Below, piece after piece: positions 20,810-29,493 of a stretch of DNA of 64,000 bases (position 1 is the stretch's first letter; every line of letters begins with the position of its first letter). The stretch spans positions 992,001 through 1,056,000 of the forward strand of contig NZ_CP022111.1 in assembly GCF_000730165.1 (NCBI RefSeq), written 5' to 3'. The stretch is from Nitrospirillum viridazoti CBAmc. GTDB taxonomy: Bacteria > Pseudomonadota > Alphaproteobacteria > Azospirillales > Azospirillaceae. The notes beneath the pieces are model-generated. The model was not told the DNA's origin, did not search any database, and worked only from the letters and a program-made list of their open reading frames with translations. Both the position numbers and the translations under genes were made by a program.

Positions 20810-23638
20810 ATGAGCGGCCGAGCGGAGGCTGTGATCGTGATGGAGCGGGACGGCGGGGTTTTGCCGGAGGTGCGGGCGCTGTGCGGTCCGCTGCTGGACG
20901 CGCTGGTCCAATCCGGCATGCCCCTGACCATCACCGACCATCGCCGTCCGGGCGAGCCGCTGGTTTTCGCCAACCCCGCGTTCGAACGCCTGACCGGCCA
21001 CGCCTTCAGCGGCCTGGCCAACCGGCCCTTCGGCTTCCTGGCCGCCGCCGATGCCGACCCGGCCATCCTGGCCGGGATCGAGGAGGCTTTGGCCGCCGAC
21101 CGGCCGCTGACGGCCGATCTGCGGGTGATGCGCAAGGATGGCACCATCTTCTGGGACCGGCTGCGCCTGACCCCGGTGGTGGACGGCCAGGGCGCCACGC
21201 CCTATTTCCTGTGGACCCATTGCGACCAGACCGTGGACCTTGCGCGCATGGAGGTGGAGGCCGAGCTGGCCGCCAGCCGCCAGGCGCTGGCCAACGCCAA
21301 GGAACGGGCGCGCCTGGCCCAGGCCGTGGGCGGCACCGCCGGGGCCTGGGAATGGGATGTGGCCGATGGCCGGCTTTACGCCGACGCCCGCTTCGCCGAG
21401 CTGTACGGCCTGGATCCGGTGGCTACCGGCAATGGCCTGTCCACCGACGCCTTCTTCGATTCCATCCATACCGATGACCGCATGCGCATCCGCATTGCCG
21501 TGGCCGGGGTGATGCATGGCGCCGACATCTTCGCCAAGGACTACCGGGTGGTGGGCCGCGACGGCACGGTGCACTGGGTCTCGGCCCGCGGGGGGGCCGA
21601 CCGCACCGCCGACGGGACGGTGCGCCGCTTCCGCGGGGTGCTGGCCGACATCACCGAGCAGAAGCGGGTGGAGGAGCAACTGCGCGTGGCCCAGACGGCC
21701 GGCGGCGTGGGCACGTTCGAGTACATCAGCGGCTTCGGCACCGTATCCGTATCTGAACAGTTCTGCCGCCTGCTGGGCCTGCACCCGACCACGGCCCTGC
21801 CAGTGCGCACCGTCAACGCCGTGGTGCTGGCCGATGACGCCCCCCTGATCACCAGCCTGGAAGGCGGGGAGACGGCGCCTCCCTATCGCGAGTTCCGCAT
21901 CCGCAGGCCTGACACGGGGGAGATCCGCTGGCTGGCCCAGCGAGGAGAGCACCGCCGCGACGGCAAGCGTGACCGCGAAGGCCGCCAGGGATCCGGCAGC
22001 CGCTTCATCGGCGTGATCTACGACATCACCGCGTCAAAGGACGCGGAGGCAAAGCTGCGCCAGTTCGCGGAGACGCTGGAGGCGCGGGTGGAGGAACGCA
22101 CGCGGGAGCGTGACCGCGTTTGGAACAACTCCCGCGACCTGCTGGTCATCATCGGCGCCGACGGCATCTGCCGGGCGGTCAGCCCCTCCTGGACCGCCAT
22201 CCTGGGCTATGAAACGGATGAGGTGGCAGGCCGTCAGGTGCAGGACTTCGTCCACGCCGACGACGTGGTGGCGACGGCGGAGGCGCTGATGGGCGCCCTA
22301 CATGACCAGAACCTGACCAATTTCGAGAATCGCCAGCTGCACAAGGACGGCAGCCTGCGCTGGATCTCCTGGAACACGTCCAAGGAAGGCGATCTGGTCT
22401 ACGCCTATGGCCGCGACATCACCGAGGACAAGCAGCGCGCCGACATGCTGCGCCAGACGGAAGAGCAGCTGCGCCAGGCCCAGAAGATGGAGGCCGTGGG
22501 CCAACTGACCGGTGGGCTGGCGCACGACTTCAACAACATGCTCATGGGCGTCATCGGCGGCCTGGACATCGTGCGTCGCCGCATTTCCCAGGGCCGGCTG
22601 AACGACCTGGACCGTTTCATGGACGCCTCCATGGCCTCGGCCCAGCGCGCGGCGGCCCTGACCCACCGCCTGCTGGCCTTCTCGCGCCGGCAGTCGCTGG
22701 ACCCCAAGCCCATCGACGTCAACGGCCTGGTGCGGTCCATGGAGGATCTGCTGCGCCGAACTTTGGGCGAGCAGATCGAGCTGCGCATCACCGTGGCGGA
22801 GAACCTGACGGCAGCCCGCAGTGACGTGAACCAGCTGGAAAGCGCCATCCTCAACCTGGCGATCAACGCGCGCGACGCCATGCCCGACGGCGGCATCCTG
22901 ACCATCGAGACCAGCCGCGCCACCCTGGACCGGTCCTACACCAACCGGCATGACGGCCTGTCGCCCGGCGACTATGTCATGATCCGGGTCAGCGATACCG
23001 GCATGGGCATGCCGCCCGATGTGGTGGCGAAGGCCTTCGATCCCTTCTTCACCACCAAACCCATCGGCCAGGGCACGGGCCTGGGCCTGTCCATGATCTA
23101 TGGTTTCGTGAAGCAGACGGGCGGCCACGTGCGCATCGACAGCGAGCCCTGGCGCGGCACGGCCATCATCCTGTACCTGCCCTGCGATGGTGGCGCCAAC
23201 GCCCAGGATGGCGGCTTTGCCGGCATGGGCGAAACCCCGGAAGGGGCTGGGGAGATCGTCCTGGTGGTTGAGGATGACGATTCCGTGCGGCTGCTGGTCC
23301 TGGATGTGCTGCAGGAACTGGGATACACCGCCCTGCACGCGGCCGATGGGCGCGGTGCGCTGAGCGTCATCGAATCCTCCAGCCAGATCGATCTGCTGAT
23401 CACCGATGTCGGCTTGCCGGGTTTGAATGGCCGGCAATTGGCGGAGATCGCGCGCCGGCGGCGGCCCAACCTGCCGGTTCTGTTCGTCACGGGGTACGCC
23501 GCCAACGCCGCCGTACGCGGCGATTTCCTGGAACCGGGCATGGACATGGTGATGAAGCCCTTCGCCATGGACGAACTGGCGGCCAAGATCCGCGGCATCC
23601 TGGAAGAGCGGCAGGTGCTGGCGGCCGCTCCCTCTTAG
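20810..23638 (+). CDS. Multi-PAS hybrid sensor histidine kinase
   Basis: The 942-aa cytoplasmic protein has no membrane segment. It has four PAS/PAC units at about residues 25-145, 165-285, 290-415 and 430-545. The first resembles a LOV domain (NPAFERLTG) but reads RPFGFL where LOV photosensors have NCRFL, so it lacks the flavin-binding cysteine. A HisKA domain with His572 ([11 protein letters not shown]), an HATPase domain ([26 protein letters not shown]) and a C-terminal receiver with Asp866 (LITDVGLPG) follow. It starts 36 bp after cheC on the same strand with a good ribosome site, so it probably belongs to the chemosensory operon. Confidence 0.9.
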   Translation: MSGRAEAVIVMERDGGVLPEVRALCGPLLDALVQSGMPLTITDHRRPGEPLVFANPAFERLTGHAFSGLANRPFGFLAAADADPAILAGIEEALAADRPLTADLRVMRKDGTIFWDRLRLTPVVDGQGATPYFLWTHCDQTVDLARMEVEAELAASRQALANAKERARLAQAVGGTAGAWEWDVADGRLYADARFAELYGLDPVATGNGLSTDAFFDSIHTDDRMRIRIAVAGVMHGADIFAKDYRVVGRDGTVHWVSARGGADRTADGTVRRFRGVLADITEQKRVEEQLRVAQTAGGVGTFEYISGFGTVSVSEQFCRLLGLHPTTALPVRTVNAVVLADDAPLITSLEGGETAPPYREFRIRRPDTGEIRWLAQRGEHRRDGKRDREGRQGSGSRFIGVIYDITASKDAEAKLRQFAETLEARVEERTRERDRVWNNSRDLLVIIGADGICRAVSPSWTAILGYETDEVAGRQVQDFVHADDVVATAEALMGALHDQNLTNFENRQLHKDGSLRWISWNTSKEGDLVYAYGRDITEDKQRADMLRQTEEQLRQAQKMEAVGQLTGGLAHDFNNMLMGVIGGLDIVRRRISQGRLNDLDRFMDASMASAQRAAALTHRLLAFSRRQSLDPKPIDVNGLVRSMEDLLRRTLGEQIELRITVAENLTAARSDVNQLESAILNLAINARDAMPDGGILTIETSRATLDRSYTNRHDGLSPGDYVMIRVSDTGMGMPPDVVAKAFDPFFTTKPIGQGTGLGLSMIYGFVKQTGGHVRIDSEPWRGTAIILYLPCDGGANAQDGGFAGMGETPEGAGEIVLVVEDDDSVRLLVLDVLQELGYTALHAADGRGALSVIESSSQIDLLITDVGLPGLNGRQLAEIARRRRPNLPVLFVTGYAANAAVRGDFLEPGMDMVMKPFAMDELAAKIRGILEERQVLAAAPS

Positions 23639-23732
23639 CGGGTATATTGTAAGAATGAATTCCGTATAGGTTGCGGACCGGCCCGCTTTCCGGCATATCT
23701 GGCTTCAGTGGCTTTAACCCCCGGGGGCTGGG

Positions 23733-24575
23733 ATGCGGATGAATTTGATCATGGGCGCGGTGGCCCTGTCGGTGCTGGCGGGCTGCGCCGCCACCGGACA
23801 AGGAACGGATGGCGCGGGAACGGCCGGGCAGGGCACCAGCGCCACGCCGGCCCAGCTTTTCGCCCGCTCCCTGAACGCGGCCGCCGTGGCGCGGCCGGAC
23901 TTGATCGGGCCGGAGCTGGTGCGCATCGCGCCCGACGCCCCCCAGACATCCTGGGCCAAACTGGTGTGGCGTGATGGGCCGCACGGGCGCCAGGTGCTGG
24001 TGGCCTCGACCATGGCGGCGTCGGCCTATGAGAAGTACTACGCTGGCAAGGCCGGCGGCACTTCGCCCGACAGCTGGGGCACCATGTGGGTGACGGCCGT
24101 GCCGCAGCTGCAGGAGTTTTGCGCCGGTGCCGTTGGCGACGCCACGGCCAAAACCGAACGGGTGAAACAGTATCTGGGCCTGGACCCGTCCCGCGATTAT
24201 TCCGAGGTGGTGGAGATGTGGGTGGCGCCCGAGGCGCTGGCCCGCCCGTGTCCGGACACCGACGTGACGACCGCCCACTGCACCCTGGACACCTCATCCA
24301 CCGTGGCCCGGCCCAACTGCGCCGCCGGCGACGCCGCTTGCCTGGAGAAGCAGGGCTATTGGGATTGGTTCGCCCGCAACATGCGCGTGAACTATGTCGA
24401 GGGCGGCGCGCCCTGGACCCGCTTGGGTTATACCTATGACTGGCATCCCCAGGCCGGCGGGCCCGATGGCGCCGTCCGCTATGGCGCCAGTGAATTCATC
24501 CTGAAGCCCAGCCGCCCCTATGACATCCGCGCTGCCTACACCCTGGCCGACTATTGCCGCAAGCCAGCGGCCTGA
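23733..24575 (+). CDS. Putative lipoprotein of unknown function
   Basis: A 280-aa product with a lipoprotein signal peptide ending in the lipobox LAGC (Cys near residue 18). A flexible Gly/Thr/Ala stretch (about residues 19-38) follows. The mature domain contains several cysteines, including PCPDTDVTTAHC and NCAAGDAAC. Aromatic segments YWDWFARNM and GYTYDWHP suggest a compact extracytoplasmic domain. No family was recognised. It lies 94 bp after the hybrid kinase and 20 bp before the DUF4269 gene. Confidence 0.65.
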   Translation: MRMNLIMGAVALSVLAGCAATGQGTDGAGTAGQGTSATPAQLFARSLNAAAVARPDLIGPELVRIAPDAPQTSWAKLVWRDGPHGRQVLVASTMAASAYEKYYAGKAGGTSPDSWGTMWVTAVPQLQEFCAGAVGDATAKTERVKQYLGLDPSRDYSEVVEMWVAPEALARPCPDTDVTTAHCTLDTSSTVARPNCAAGDAACLEKQGYWDWFARNMRVNYVEGGAPWTRLGYTYDWHPQAGGPDGAVRYGASEFILKPSRPYDIRAAYTLADYCRKPAA

Positions 24576-24595
24576 GGCCGACGGAGGGTGGCGCC

Positions 24596-25174
24596 ATGTG
24601 GCACAATCGCTGGATGGAAAAGCCGTCCTATGAGGAGGCGCTGGCGCTGACCGGCCTCATGAAGACCTTGGCGGCGTTCAACCCACGTGTGGCGGGCACG
24701 CCGCCCCTGGGCCTTGACCTGCCATCCAGTGACATCGACATCCTGTGCCACGCCCGGGACGCGACCGCCCTTGCCGCGGCGCTATGGACCGTGGGCGCGG
24801 ACTGGGAAGGTTTCACCCTGTATCAATGGCGGCGGGCGCCGCGGCCGGTCATCGCTCGTTTCCGGGCCCACGGCTGGGCCTTCGAGGTTTTCGGCAGTCC
24901 CGAGCCGGTGGAGACGCAGGCGGGATGGCGGCACTTCATGGTGGAGGCCCGCCTGCTGTCCCTGGGCGGCCTGGCCCTGCGCGCCGCCGTCATGGCGGCC
25001 CGGCTGGGGGGAATGAAGACCGAACCCGCCTTCGCGCAGGTGCTGAAGCTGCGGGGCGACCCTTATGCCGCCCTTCTGCTGCTGGCGGCCGCGCCCGATG
25101 ACCGGCTGTCGGCCCTGGTGGCCGCCGCTGGCTTCATTCCGGCATCACGGGGGCTGTTGGCCGGCGGGCGCTGA
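24596..25174 (+). CDS. DUF4269 (nucleotidyltransferase-like) protein
   Basis: The 192-aa product carries AGTPPLGLDLPSSDIDILC, matching the DUF4269 signature and resembling the paired-Asp loop of nucleotidyltransferases (DIDI). The molecular role is unknown. A strong ribosome site (ggaggg) precedes the ATG at 24596, so upstream in-frame codons were excluded. Its last 41 bp overlap the convergent exporter gene. Confidence 0.75.
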   Translation: MWHNRWMEKPSYEEALALTGLMKTLAAFNPRVAGTPPLGLDLPSSDIDILCHARDATALAAALWTVGADWEGFTLYQWRRAPRPVIARFRAHGWAFEVFGSPEPVETQAGWRHFMVEARLLSLGGLALRAAVMAARLGGMKTEPAFAQVLKLRGDPYAALLLLAAAPDDRLSALVAAAGFIPASRGLLAGGR

Positions 25175-26045
25175 GCGTGGCGCCGATGGAGGCCACCATG
25201 ATGGTGGCGATGGCGAGCCAGTGGAGGGGCGACAGCGCCTCGCCCAGCAGCATCATGGCCATCAGGGCGCCCACCGCCGGCTCCGCGCTGGTCAGCGTGC
25301 TGAAGGTCTGGGCCGGCAGGCGGCGCATCGCGAACATTTCTAGCGTGTAGGGTAGGGCGCTGGACAGGGCTCCCACCATGAAGGCGCTACCCAGGATGCC
25401 CGGCTGGAACAGGGTGGCCGCCCCGGTCTGCGCGATGCCGATGGGCAGCACCAGGGTGGCGGCGATCAGCGTGCCCGCCGCCGTCGCCTGGGTGCCGTGG
25501 GCGCCGCCCACCTTCTTGCCGGCGACGATGTACAGCGCCCAGAACACGCCCGCCCCCAGGGCGCAGGCGATACCGTACGGGTCCAGCTGCGCCGCCGCCC
25601 TCTCCAGCGGCAGCAGCAACGCCAGCCCCCCCACCGCCAAGCCTATCCACAGGAAATCGACCCGGCGGCGGGATGACAGCAGCGCCAGGCACAGCGGCCC
25701 CGTGAACTCGACCGCAATGGCAACGCCCACCGGTATGGTCTGCAGCGCCTGGTAGAACAGGAAATTCATCGCCCCCATGGCCCCGCCGTAAACCAGCAGT
25801 GGCCGCCAGCTGTTCCGCGTCAGCCGCAGGCGCCAAGGCCGCAGGAGCAGGGTCAGCATAAGGGCCGCCGTCGTCAGGCGCAGGGCCGTGGTGCCCTGCG
25901 GGCCCGTCACCGGGAACAGGGTCTTGGCGATGGACGCGCCCGTGGTGACCGACACCATGGCGGCGAACAACGCTGCCATGGGCAGCAGTGGGGACAGGCG
26001 GGCGGCCCCCGGCAGGGACGGCGGCAGGGTTGTGTCGTGGGACAT
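25134..26045 (-). CDS. RhtA-like amino-acid exporter (EamA/DMT family)
   Basis: A 303-aa integral membrane protein with about ten helices and two EamA repeats. It has close RhtA signatures (GVAIAVEFTGPL in the first half, LPYTLEMFAMRRLPAQ and TSAEPAVGAL in the second). E. coli RhtA (295 aa) exports threonine and homoserine; the exact substrate here is inferred. It is divergent from an Lrp/AsnC regulator, a common arrangement in which an amino-acid-responsive factor controls export. Its 3' end overlaps the convergent DUF4269 gene by 41 bp. Confidence 0.85.
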   Translation of the reverse strand: MSHDTTLPPSLPGAARLSPLLPMAALFAAMVSVTTGASIAKTLFPVTGPQGTTALRLTTAALMLTLLLRPWRLRLTRNSWRPLLVYGGAMGAMNFLFYQALQTIPVGVAIAVEFTGPLCLALLSSRRRVDFLWIGLAVGGLALLLPLERAAAQLDPYGIACALGAGVFWALYIVAGKKVGGAHGTQATAAGTLIAATLVLPIGIAQTGAATLFQPGILGSAFMVGALSSALPYTLEMFAMRRLPAQTFSTLTSAEPAVGALMAMMLLGEALSPLHWLAIATIMVASIGATLSARRPTAPVMPE

Positions 26046-26181
26046 GGGACTGTGATCGAGGAAGGATGTTTGGATGCTTGAGACTTCAAGCGCTGCCCTA
26101 GTTTAGCGGTTTGGTCCGTCCAAACGTGTCAATTATTGTTGATCCATGATAATTTTTATCGCGAAAGCGGTGCATGAGGCC

Positions 26182-26688
26182 ATGTTGATATCGCCCGACC
26201 TGGATGCCATCGACGCCAAGCTGCTGGAACAGCTGCAAGGTGACGCCCGCTTGCCCATGCCGGTGCTGGCGGAGCGGGTGGGCCTGTCGGGGCCGGCGTG
26301 CTACCGCCGCGTCCGGCGCCTGCGTGAGATCGGCGCCATCGAGCGTGAGGTCGCCATCGTCCGGCCGCGCACACTGGGCTGGCCTTTAACCATGGTGGTG
26401 CTGGTGACCTTGGAGCGTGACAGCGGCCGCGCCACCGATGCCGGCAGCGGGCACGTCATCGACCAGTTCATGCGCAAGATCGCCGCCGTGCCGGAGGTGG
26501 TGGAGGCCTGGTACGTCACCGGCGACCATGATTTCGCGCTGCGCATCGTCGCCCGCGACATGGAAGGCTACGACGATCTGACTCGGCGCATCTTGCTGAA
26601 TGACGAAAACGTCCGCACCTTCAAGACCTTGGTCGTCATGCGCCAAGCCAAGGCGTTGAGCCCGGTACCGGCCGACCAGGCAATCTGA
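26182..26688 (+). CDS. Lrp/AsnC family transcriptional regulator
   Basis: From the ATG at 26182 the product is 168 aa. It has an N-terminal helix-turn-helix (LDAIDAKLLEQLQGDARLPM, ERVGLSGPACYRRVRRLRE) and a C-terminal RAM/ligand-binding domain (VPEVVEAWYVTGDHDFALRI). Family members start at the LDAID segment, which favours 26182 over the in-frame ATG at 26146; neither has a strong ribosome site. It is divergent from the RhtA-like exporter and so is its probable regulator, sensing an amino acid. Confidence 0.88.
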   Translation: MLISPDLDAIDAKLLEQLQGDARLPMPVLAERVGLSGPACYRRVRRLREIGAIEREVAIVRPRTLGWPLTMVVLVTLERDSGRATDAGSGHVIDQFMRKIAAVPEVVEAWYVTGDHDFALRIVARDMEGYDDLTRRILLNDENVRTFKTLVVMRQAKALSPVPADQAI

Positions 26689-26734
26689 GCATTATTTCCA
26701 TAACGTATGTTATCGGTTTTTCGTATGTAGGCGC

Positions 26735-26774
26735 AAAGTTAAAATGTCAGGCCTGTGCAAAGTAGAACTGTCAG
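26735..26774 (+). repeat. Insertion-sequence end with two subterminal repeats
   Basis: Two 16-bp copies, AAAGTTAAAATGTCAG (26735-26750) and AAAGTAGAACTGTCAG (26759-26774), differ at three positions and are 24 bp apart. Such repeats resemble transposase-binding ends of IS elements, and a transposase N-terminus follows within 40 bp. The other end of the element was not found. Confidence 0.5.
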
Positions 26775-26810
26775 TCTTCCGGTTGGCTGTGTCCGACGTG
26801 GGAGGCTGCG

Positions 26811-26980
26811 GTGGGCTGGGTGGTGATGAGCGACCGGGAAGTTCGGCGGGTGGAGTTTCTGGGGGATGTGGTTGGCGGCCGTCTGACGGTGTCGTCAGCG
26901 GCGGCTGTTCTGGGCTTGAGCGAGCGTCAGGTATGGCGCTTGCTGAAGCGGTATCGGGATGGTGGCGCCATCGCCTCTCC
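26811..26980 (+). pseudogene. Truncated transposase, N-terminal helix-turn-helix only
   Basis: Around 56 codons encode SDREVRRVEFLGDVVGGRL and TVSSAAAVLGLSERQVWRLL. This is the DNA-binding N-terminus of ISNCY-type transposases that recur in alphaproteobacteria. After DGGAIAS the frame leaves the family pattern, and no catalytic domain follows. The remnant abuts the 3' end of the next minus-strand gene. It indicates an old insertion and deletion at this spot. With the flanking repeat, it is what fills the gap between 26689 and 27015. Confidence 0.6.
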
Positions 26981-27015
26981 GGCGCCGCCTGTTTCGATCA
27001 GGTCCGTGCCAGACG

Positions 27016-27819
27016 TCAGCCGGCCGTGGGGAACAGGGCGTGGAGGACGGCGGCCTTCCTCTGCAGATACTGGCCTATGATCCCTTCCAGATCATAGGCC
27101 GTCCAGTCAACCTCCACCGCCCGGGCGTAATGCGTCAGGGTGTTCACGGCGTGGAAGAAGTGATTCTTCTCGGTGCCGCCGCAATGCACCGTGATCCAGC
27201 GCAGCGGCCGGGCGGTGTCCTCTTCGGTGTAATGGTACTGGTCGATCAGCCAGCGCTTGAACAGCGGCAGGATGAACTCGACCTCCCCATGGGTGTAGAT
27301 CTCGTGCGTCAGCGTGGTCAGCAAGCCCAGCGCGACGTCAGGCTCCCGCAAGGACATATGGTCCTTCCACTTCTTGAAATCGGCGGCGGTCGGGTCGATG
27401 TAGCGGGTCTGCAGCCAGGCGTCGTCACCGACGATGCTGGTCGCCATGGTATGGAACAGCTGCGAATGGAGAACCTTGTGCGTCACCGCCAGGTCTTCAT
27501 CGATGATGCGGTGCAGGGCAACCAGGCTTTGCAGCAGGGCGTGGGAGTCGATCACCGGTTCGCCGCGATGCAGCTTCAGGGTCAATCGATTGCTGATGCC
27601 GGCGACCGTCATGGCGCTGTTGTTTGTCTGGCTCCAACTCGCGAAGAACCGGCGCAGGACCTCGGCGTCCTGCTGGCGCGCGGTCAGGGCGGTGAACCCA
27701 TGTTCTATGGTGGCGAACGCCGCGGGATGGCTTGAAAAGCCGGTCAGCAGCGGCCCCCGGAACGGCCCGTCGGGCATGCCCCGCAATACGGGCAAGATGT
27801 GAGTGCTCAGGTTTCCCAT
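27016..27819 (-). CDS. Uncharacterised protein, possible haem-oxygenase-like metalloenzyme fold
   Basis: The 267-aa soluble product is mostly helical and I cannot assign it firmly. Two His/Glu-rich helices stand out: LTHEIYTHGEVEFILPLF and HCGGTEKNHFFHAVNTLTHY, preceded by a long helix with EDLAVTHKVLHSQLFHTM. Spaced Glu and His on three helices is the pattern of haem-oxygenase-like di-iron oxidases and related enzymes; this is a hypothesis from pattern only. ATG 27819 follows a strong ribosome site (gggggaag), and the upstream in-frame ATG was rejected. It lies beside an IS remnant and an AT-rich upstream region, suggesting acquired DNA. Confidence 0.6.
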   Translation of the reverse strand: MGNLSTHILPVLRGMPDGPFRGPLLTGFSSHPAAFATIEHGFTALTARQQDAEVLRRFFASWSQTNNSAMTVAGISNRLTLKLHRGEPVIDSHALLQSLVALHRIIDEDLAVTHKVLHSQLFHTMATSIVGDDAWLQTRYIDPTAADFKKWKDHMSLREPDVALGLLTTLTHEIYTHGEVEFILPLFKRWLIDQYHYTEEDTARPLRWITVHCGGTEKNHFFHAVNTLTHYARAVEVDWTAYDLEGIIGQYLQRKAAVLHALFPTAG

Positions 27820-27934
27820 ATGACTTCCCCCAAACAAGCATGATGAGCGCCGCCGGCAGTGCGCGCCGGTGGCCTTAAAGGCGGATGGATGCTTTTCATC
27901 GCAGGTGCCGCGGCTGGCGGCGCCATCTATGGCG

Positions 27935-28030
27935 AGTTTTTCTGTTTGGTCTTGTTGTTTATTAGAAAGAAAAACGCATTATATTCTGTTAATATTTATC
28001 GAATTCTAAATTTACTTAATTTTTTAATGC
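27935..28030. other. AT-rich island upstream of the 267-aa gene
   Basis: About 95 bp are strongly AT-rich (tracts such as ttattagaaagaaaaacgc and ttcttaattttttaatg-like runs), in sharp contrast to the surrounding DNA. It lies between the start of the 27819 gene and the end of the paralogous membrane protein gene. It may hold the promoter of the former or a site for nucleoid proteins. No reading frame of note was seen in it. Confidence 0.5.
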
Positions 28031-28044
28031 TCTGCCCAATGACA

Positions 28045-28554
28045 TCAAATGGCAGGCTCCCCTTCCCTCGCGATGTCGATATCCTGTAGCGCCTGGTGCA
28101 GGCGCCGGACGGCGATGCGGGCGCCGGTGATCGTGATGTCCGAACCATCGACGCGCACCTCCACCGCACTTTCCCGCCACTCCAGCCAAGCCAGGTACCA
28201 GGGCACGGCCAGGCGGTAGAGGGTGCGGCCGCCGCCGCGTTCCGCCGGGTGATACTTGATGCCGGCCAGGACGCCGGCGGCCTTGGCGGCGGCGATGGCG
28301 GGGGTTGTCGTTATCAGCCGCCACTGGAACGGCAGAACCTCATAAGGTGCGCGCAAGGATCCTGCGAGGCTGCCGATCAAGGTGCCCACGATGACGTCGG
28401 CGTGCAGCGGCCCATAGCCGAACAGCTGCAGCAGGCCGTCAAAAGCCAGCAGGCCAGCGGTGGCAGCACCCAGGGTGCCGGCGCCATGACTCAATAGCTG
28501 GCGGGGCGACTGGAAGATCAGGACCTGGCGCCAGCGGGGCAGAAGGCACTGCAT
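28045..28554 (-). CDS. Unknown membrane protein, paralogue A
   Basis: A 169-aa protein with an N-terminal FQSPRQLLSHGAGTL segment and two hydrophobic helices (about residues 25-45 and 53-68). The C-terminal cytosolic-type domain has GGRTLYRLAVPWYLAWLEWR and SDITITGARIAVRRLHQAL. It is clearly homologous to the protein encoded at 29494-29973: both share WRQVL.FQSPRQL.SHGAGTL, the GGRTLYRLA block and GARIAVR.L..AL. I recognise no family. The pair flanks an orphan response regulator, so a shared role or control is possible. Confidence 0.65.
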   Translation of the reverse strand: MQCLLPRWRQVLIFQSPRQLLSHGAGTLGAATAGLLAFDGLLQLFGYGPLHADVIVGTLIGSLAGSLRAPYEVLPFQWRLITTTPAIAAAKAAGVLAGIKYHPAERGGGRTLYRLAVPWYLAWLEWRESAVEVRVDGSDITITGARIAVRRLHQALQDIDIAREGEPAI

Positions 28555-28814
28555 GTCGACGAGCTGTCCCTATCAGCCGGTTGCTCGCGTCATTGATAGC
28601 CGAGCTGGACAGTTTTTACAACTATGACGTTTAGAGATACCTCTCCGAGCGCGCACTCATCCAGGCCGCCCGAGGATGGTTAAAAATTAATCCTATACCT
28701 TGATATGATGGCCCAGGGCGCGGTGCGGGCCCATGGATGATGGGCACGGGAACGGCTGTCCTCTCGGGTGATTAAGCCACCGGGGCATGTAGCCAAGCGA
28801 CAGGGGATGGGCAA

Positions 28815-29471
28815 ATGACAGGGTCGGTTGCGGCATCGGCGGAAAGCCTCATCTGCGTCATCGATGATGATGCGGAGGTGCGAGGCTCGCTGGAAAGCTT
28901 CCTGAGGTCCTGCGGCTATGCCGTGCGCACCTTTGCCAGCCCCGACGCCTTCCTGACCTGCGACGCCGCCGACGCCGCCGCCTGCCTGGTGCTGGATGTC
29001 CAGCTGGGTGACGCCAACGGCCTGGATTTCCAGGACCAGTTGCTGGGCAGCGACAGCCACCTGCCCGTCATCCTGATCAGCGGCCATGGCGACATTCCCA
29101 TGACGGTGCGCGCCATGAAGGCCGGCGCCGTCACCTTCCTGCCCAAGCCCTTCGAGGAAGACGACATGCTGCGGGCCATAGCCGAGGCGGTGGCTCGCGA
29201 TCGTGAGCGGCGGGCCAAGCGGAACGAAAGCGCCTTGCTGCGCGCCCGATATGACGGCCTGACGGGGCGTGAGCGCGATGTGATGGGCCTGGTCACCGCC
29301 GGCCTGATGAACAAGCAGATCGCCGGCCGGCTGGCGCTGAGCGAGATCACGGTGAAAATCCATCGCGGCAACCTGATGCGCAAGATGGAGGCGGAATCGC
29401 TGGCCGACCTGGTGCGCATGGCGGAGGCCTTGGGCGTGCGCGAGGCCGTGTCCCGCTACAACCACGGCTGA
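28815..29471 (+). CDS. FixJ/NarL-type response regulator, orphan
   Basis: The 218-aa product has an N-terminal receiver (VIDDD, phospho-acceptor Asp61 in CLVLDVQLGDANG, Lys in FLPKPF). A C-terminal LuxR-type helix-turn-helix (LTGRERDVMGLVTAGLMNKQ, LALSEITVKIHRGNLMRKM) follows, which matches the FixJ/TtrR subgroup. No histidine kinase is next to it, so its partner is unknown. It is divergent from the paralogue A gene and convergent with paralogue B, which makes these two genes obvious candidate targets. The 260 bp upstream hold the divergent promoter region. Confidence 0.92.
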   Translation: MTGSVAASAESLICVIDDDAEVRGSLESFLRSCGYAVRTFASPDAFLTCDAADAAACLVLDVQLGDANGLDFQDQLLGSDSHLPVILISGHGDIPMTVRAMKAGAVTFLPKPFEEDDMLRAIAEAVARDRERRAKRNESALLRARYDGLTGRERDVMGLVTAGLMNKQIAGRLALSEITVKIHRGNLMRKMEAESLADLVRMAEALGVREAVSRYNHG

Positions 29472-29493
29472 GACGCCAGGCACGCCTGAAACG

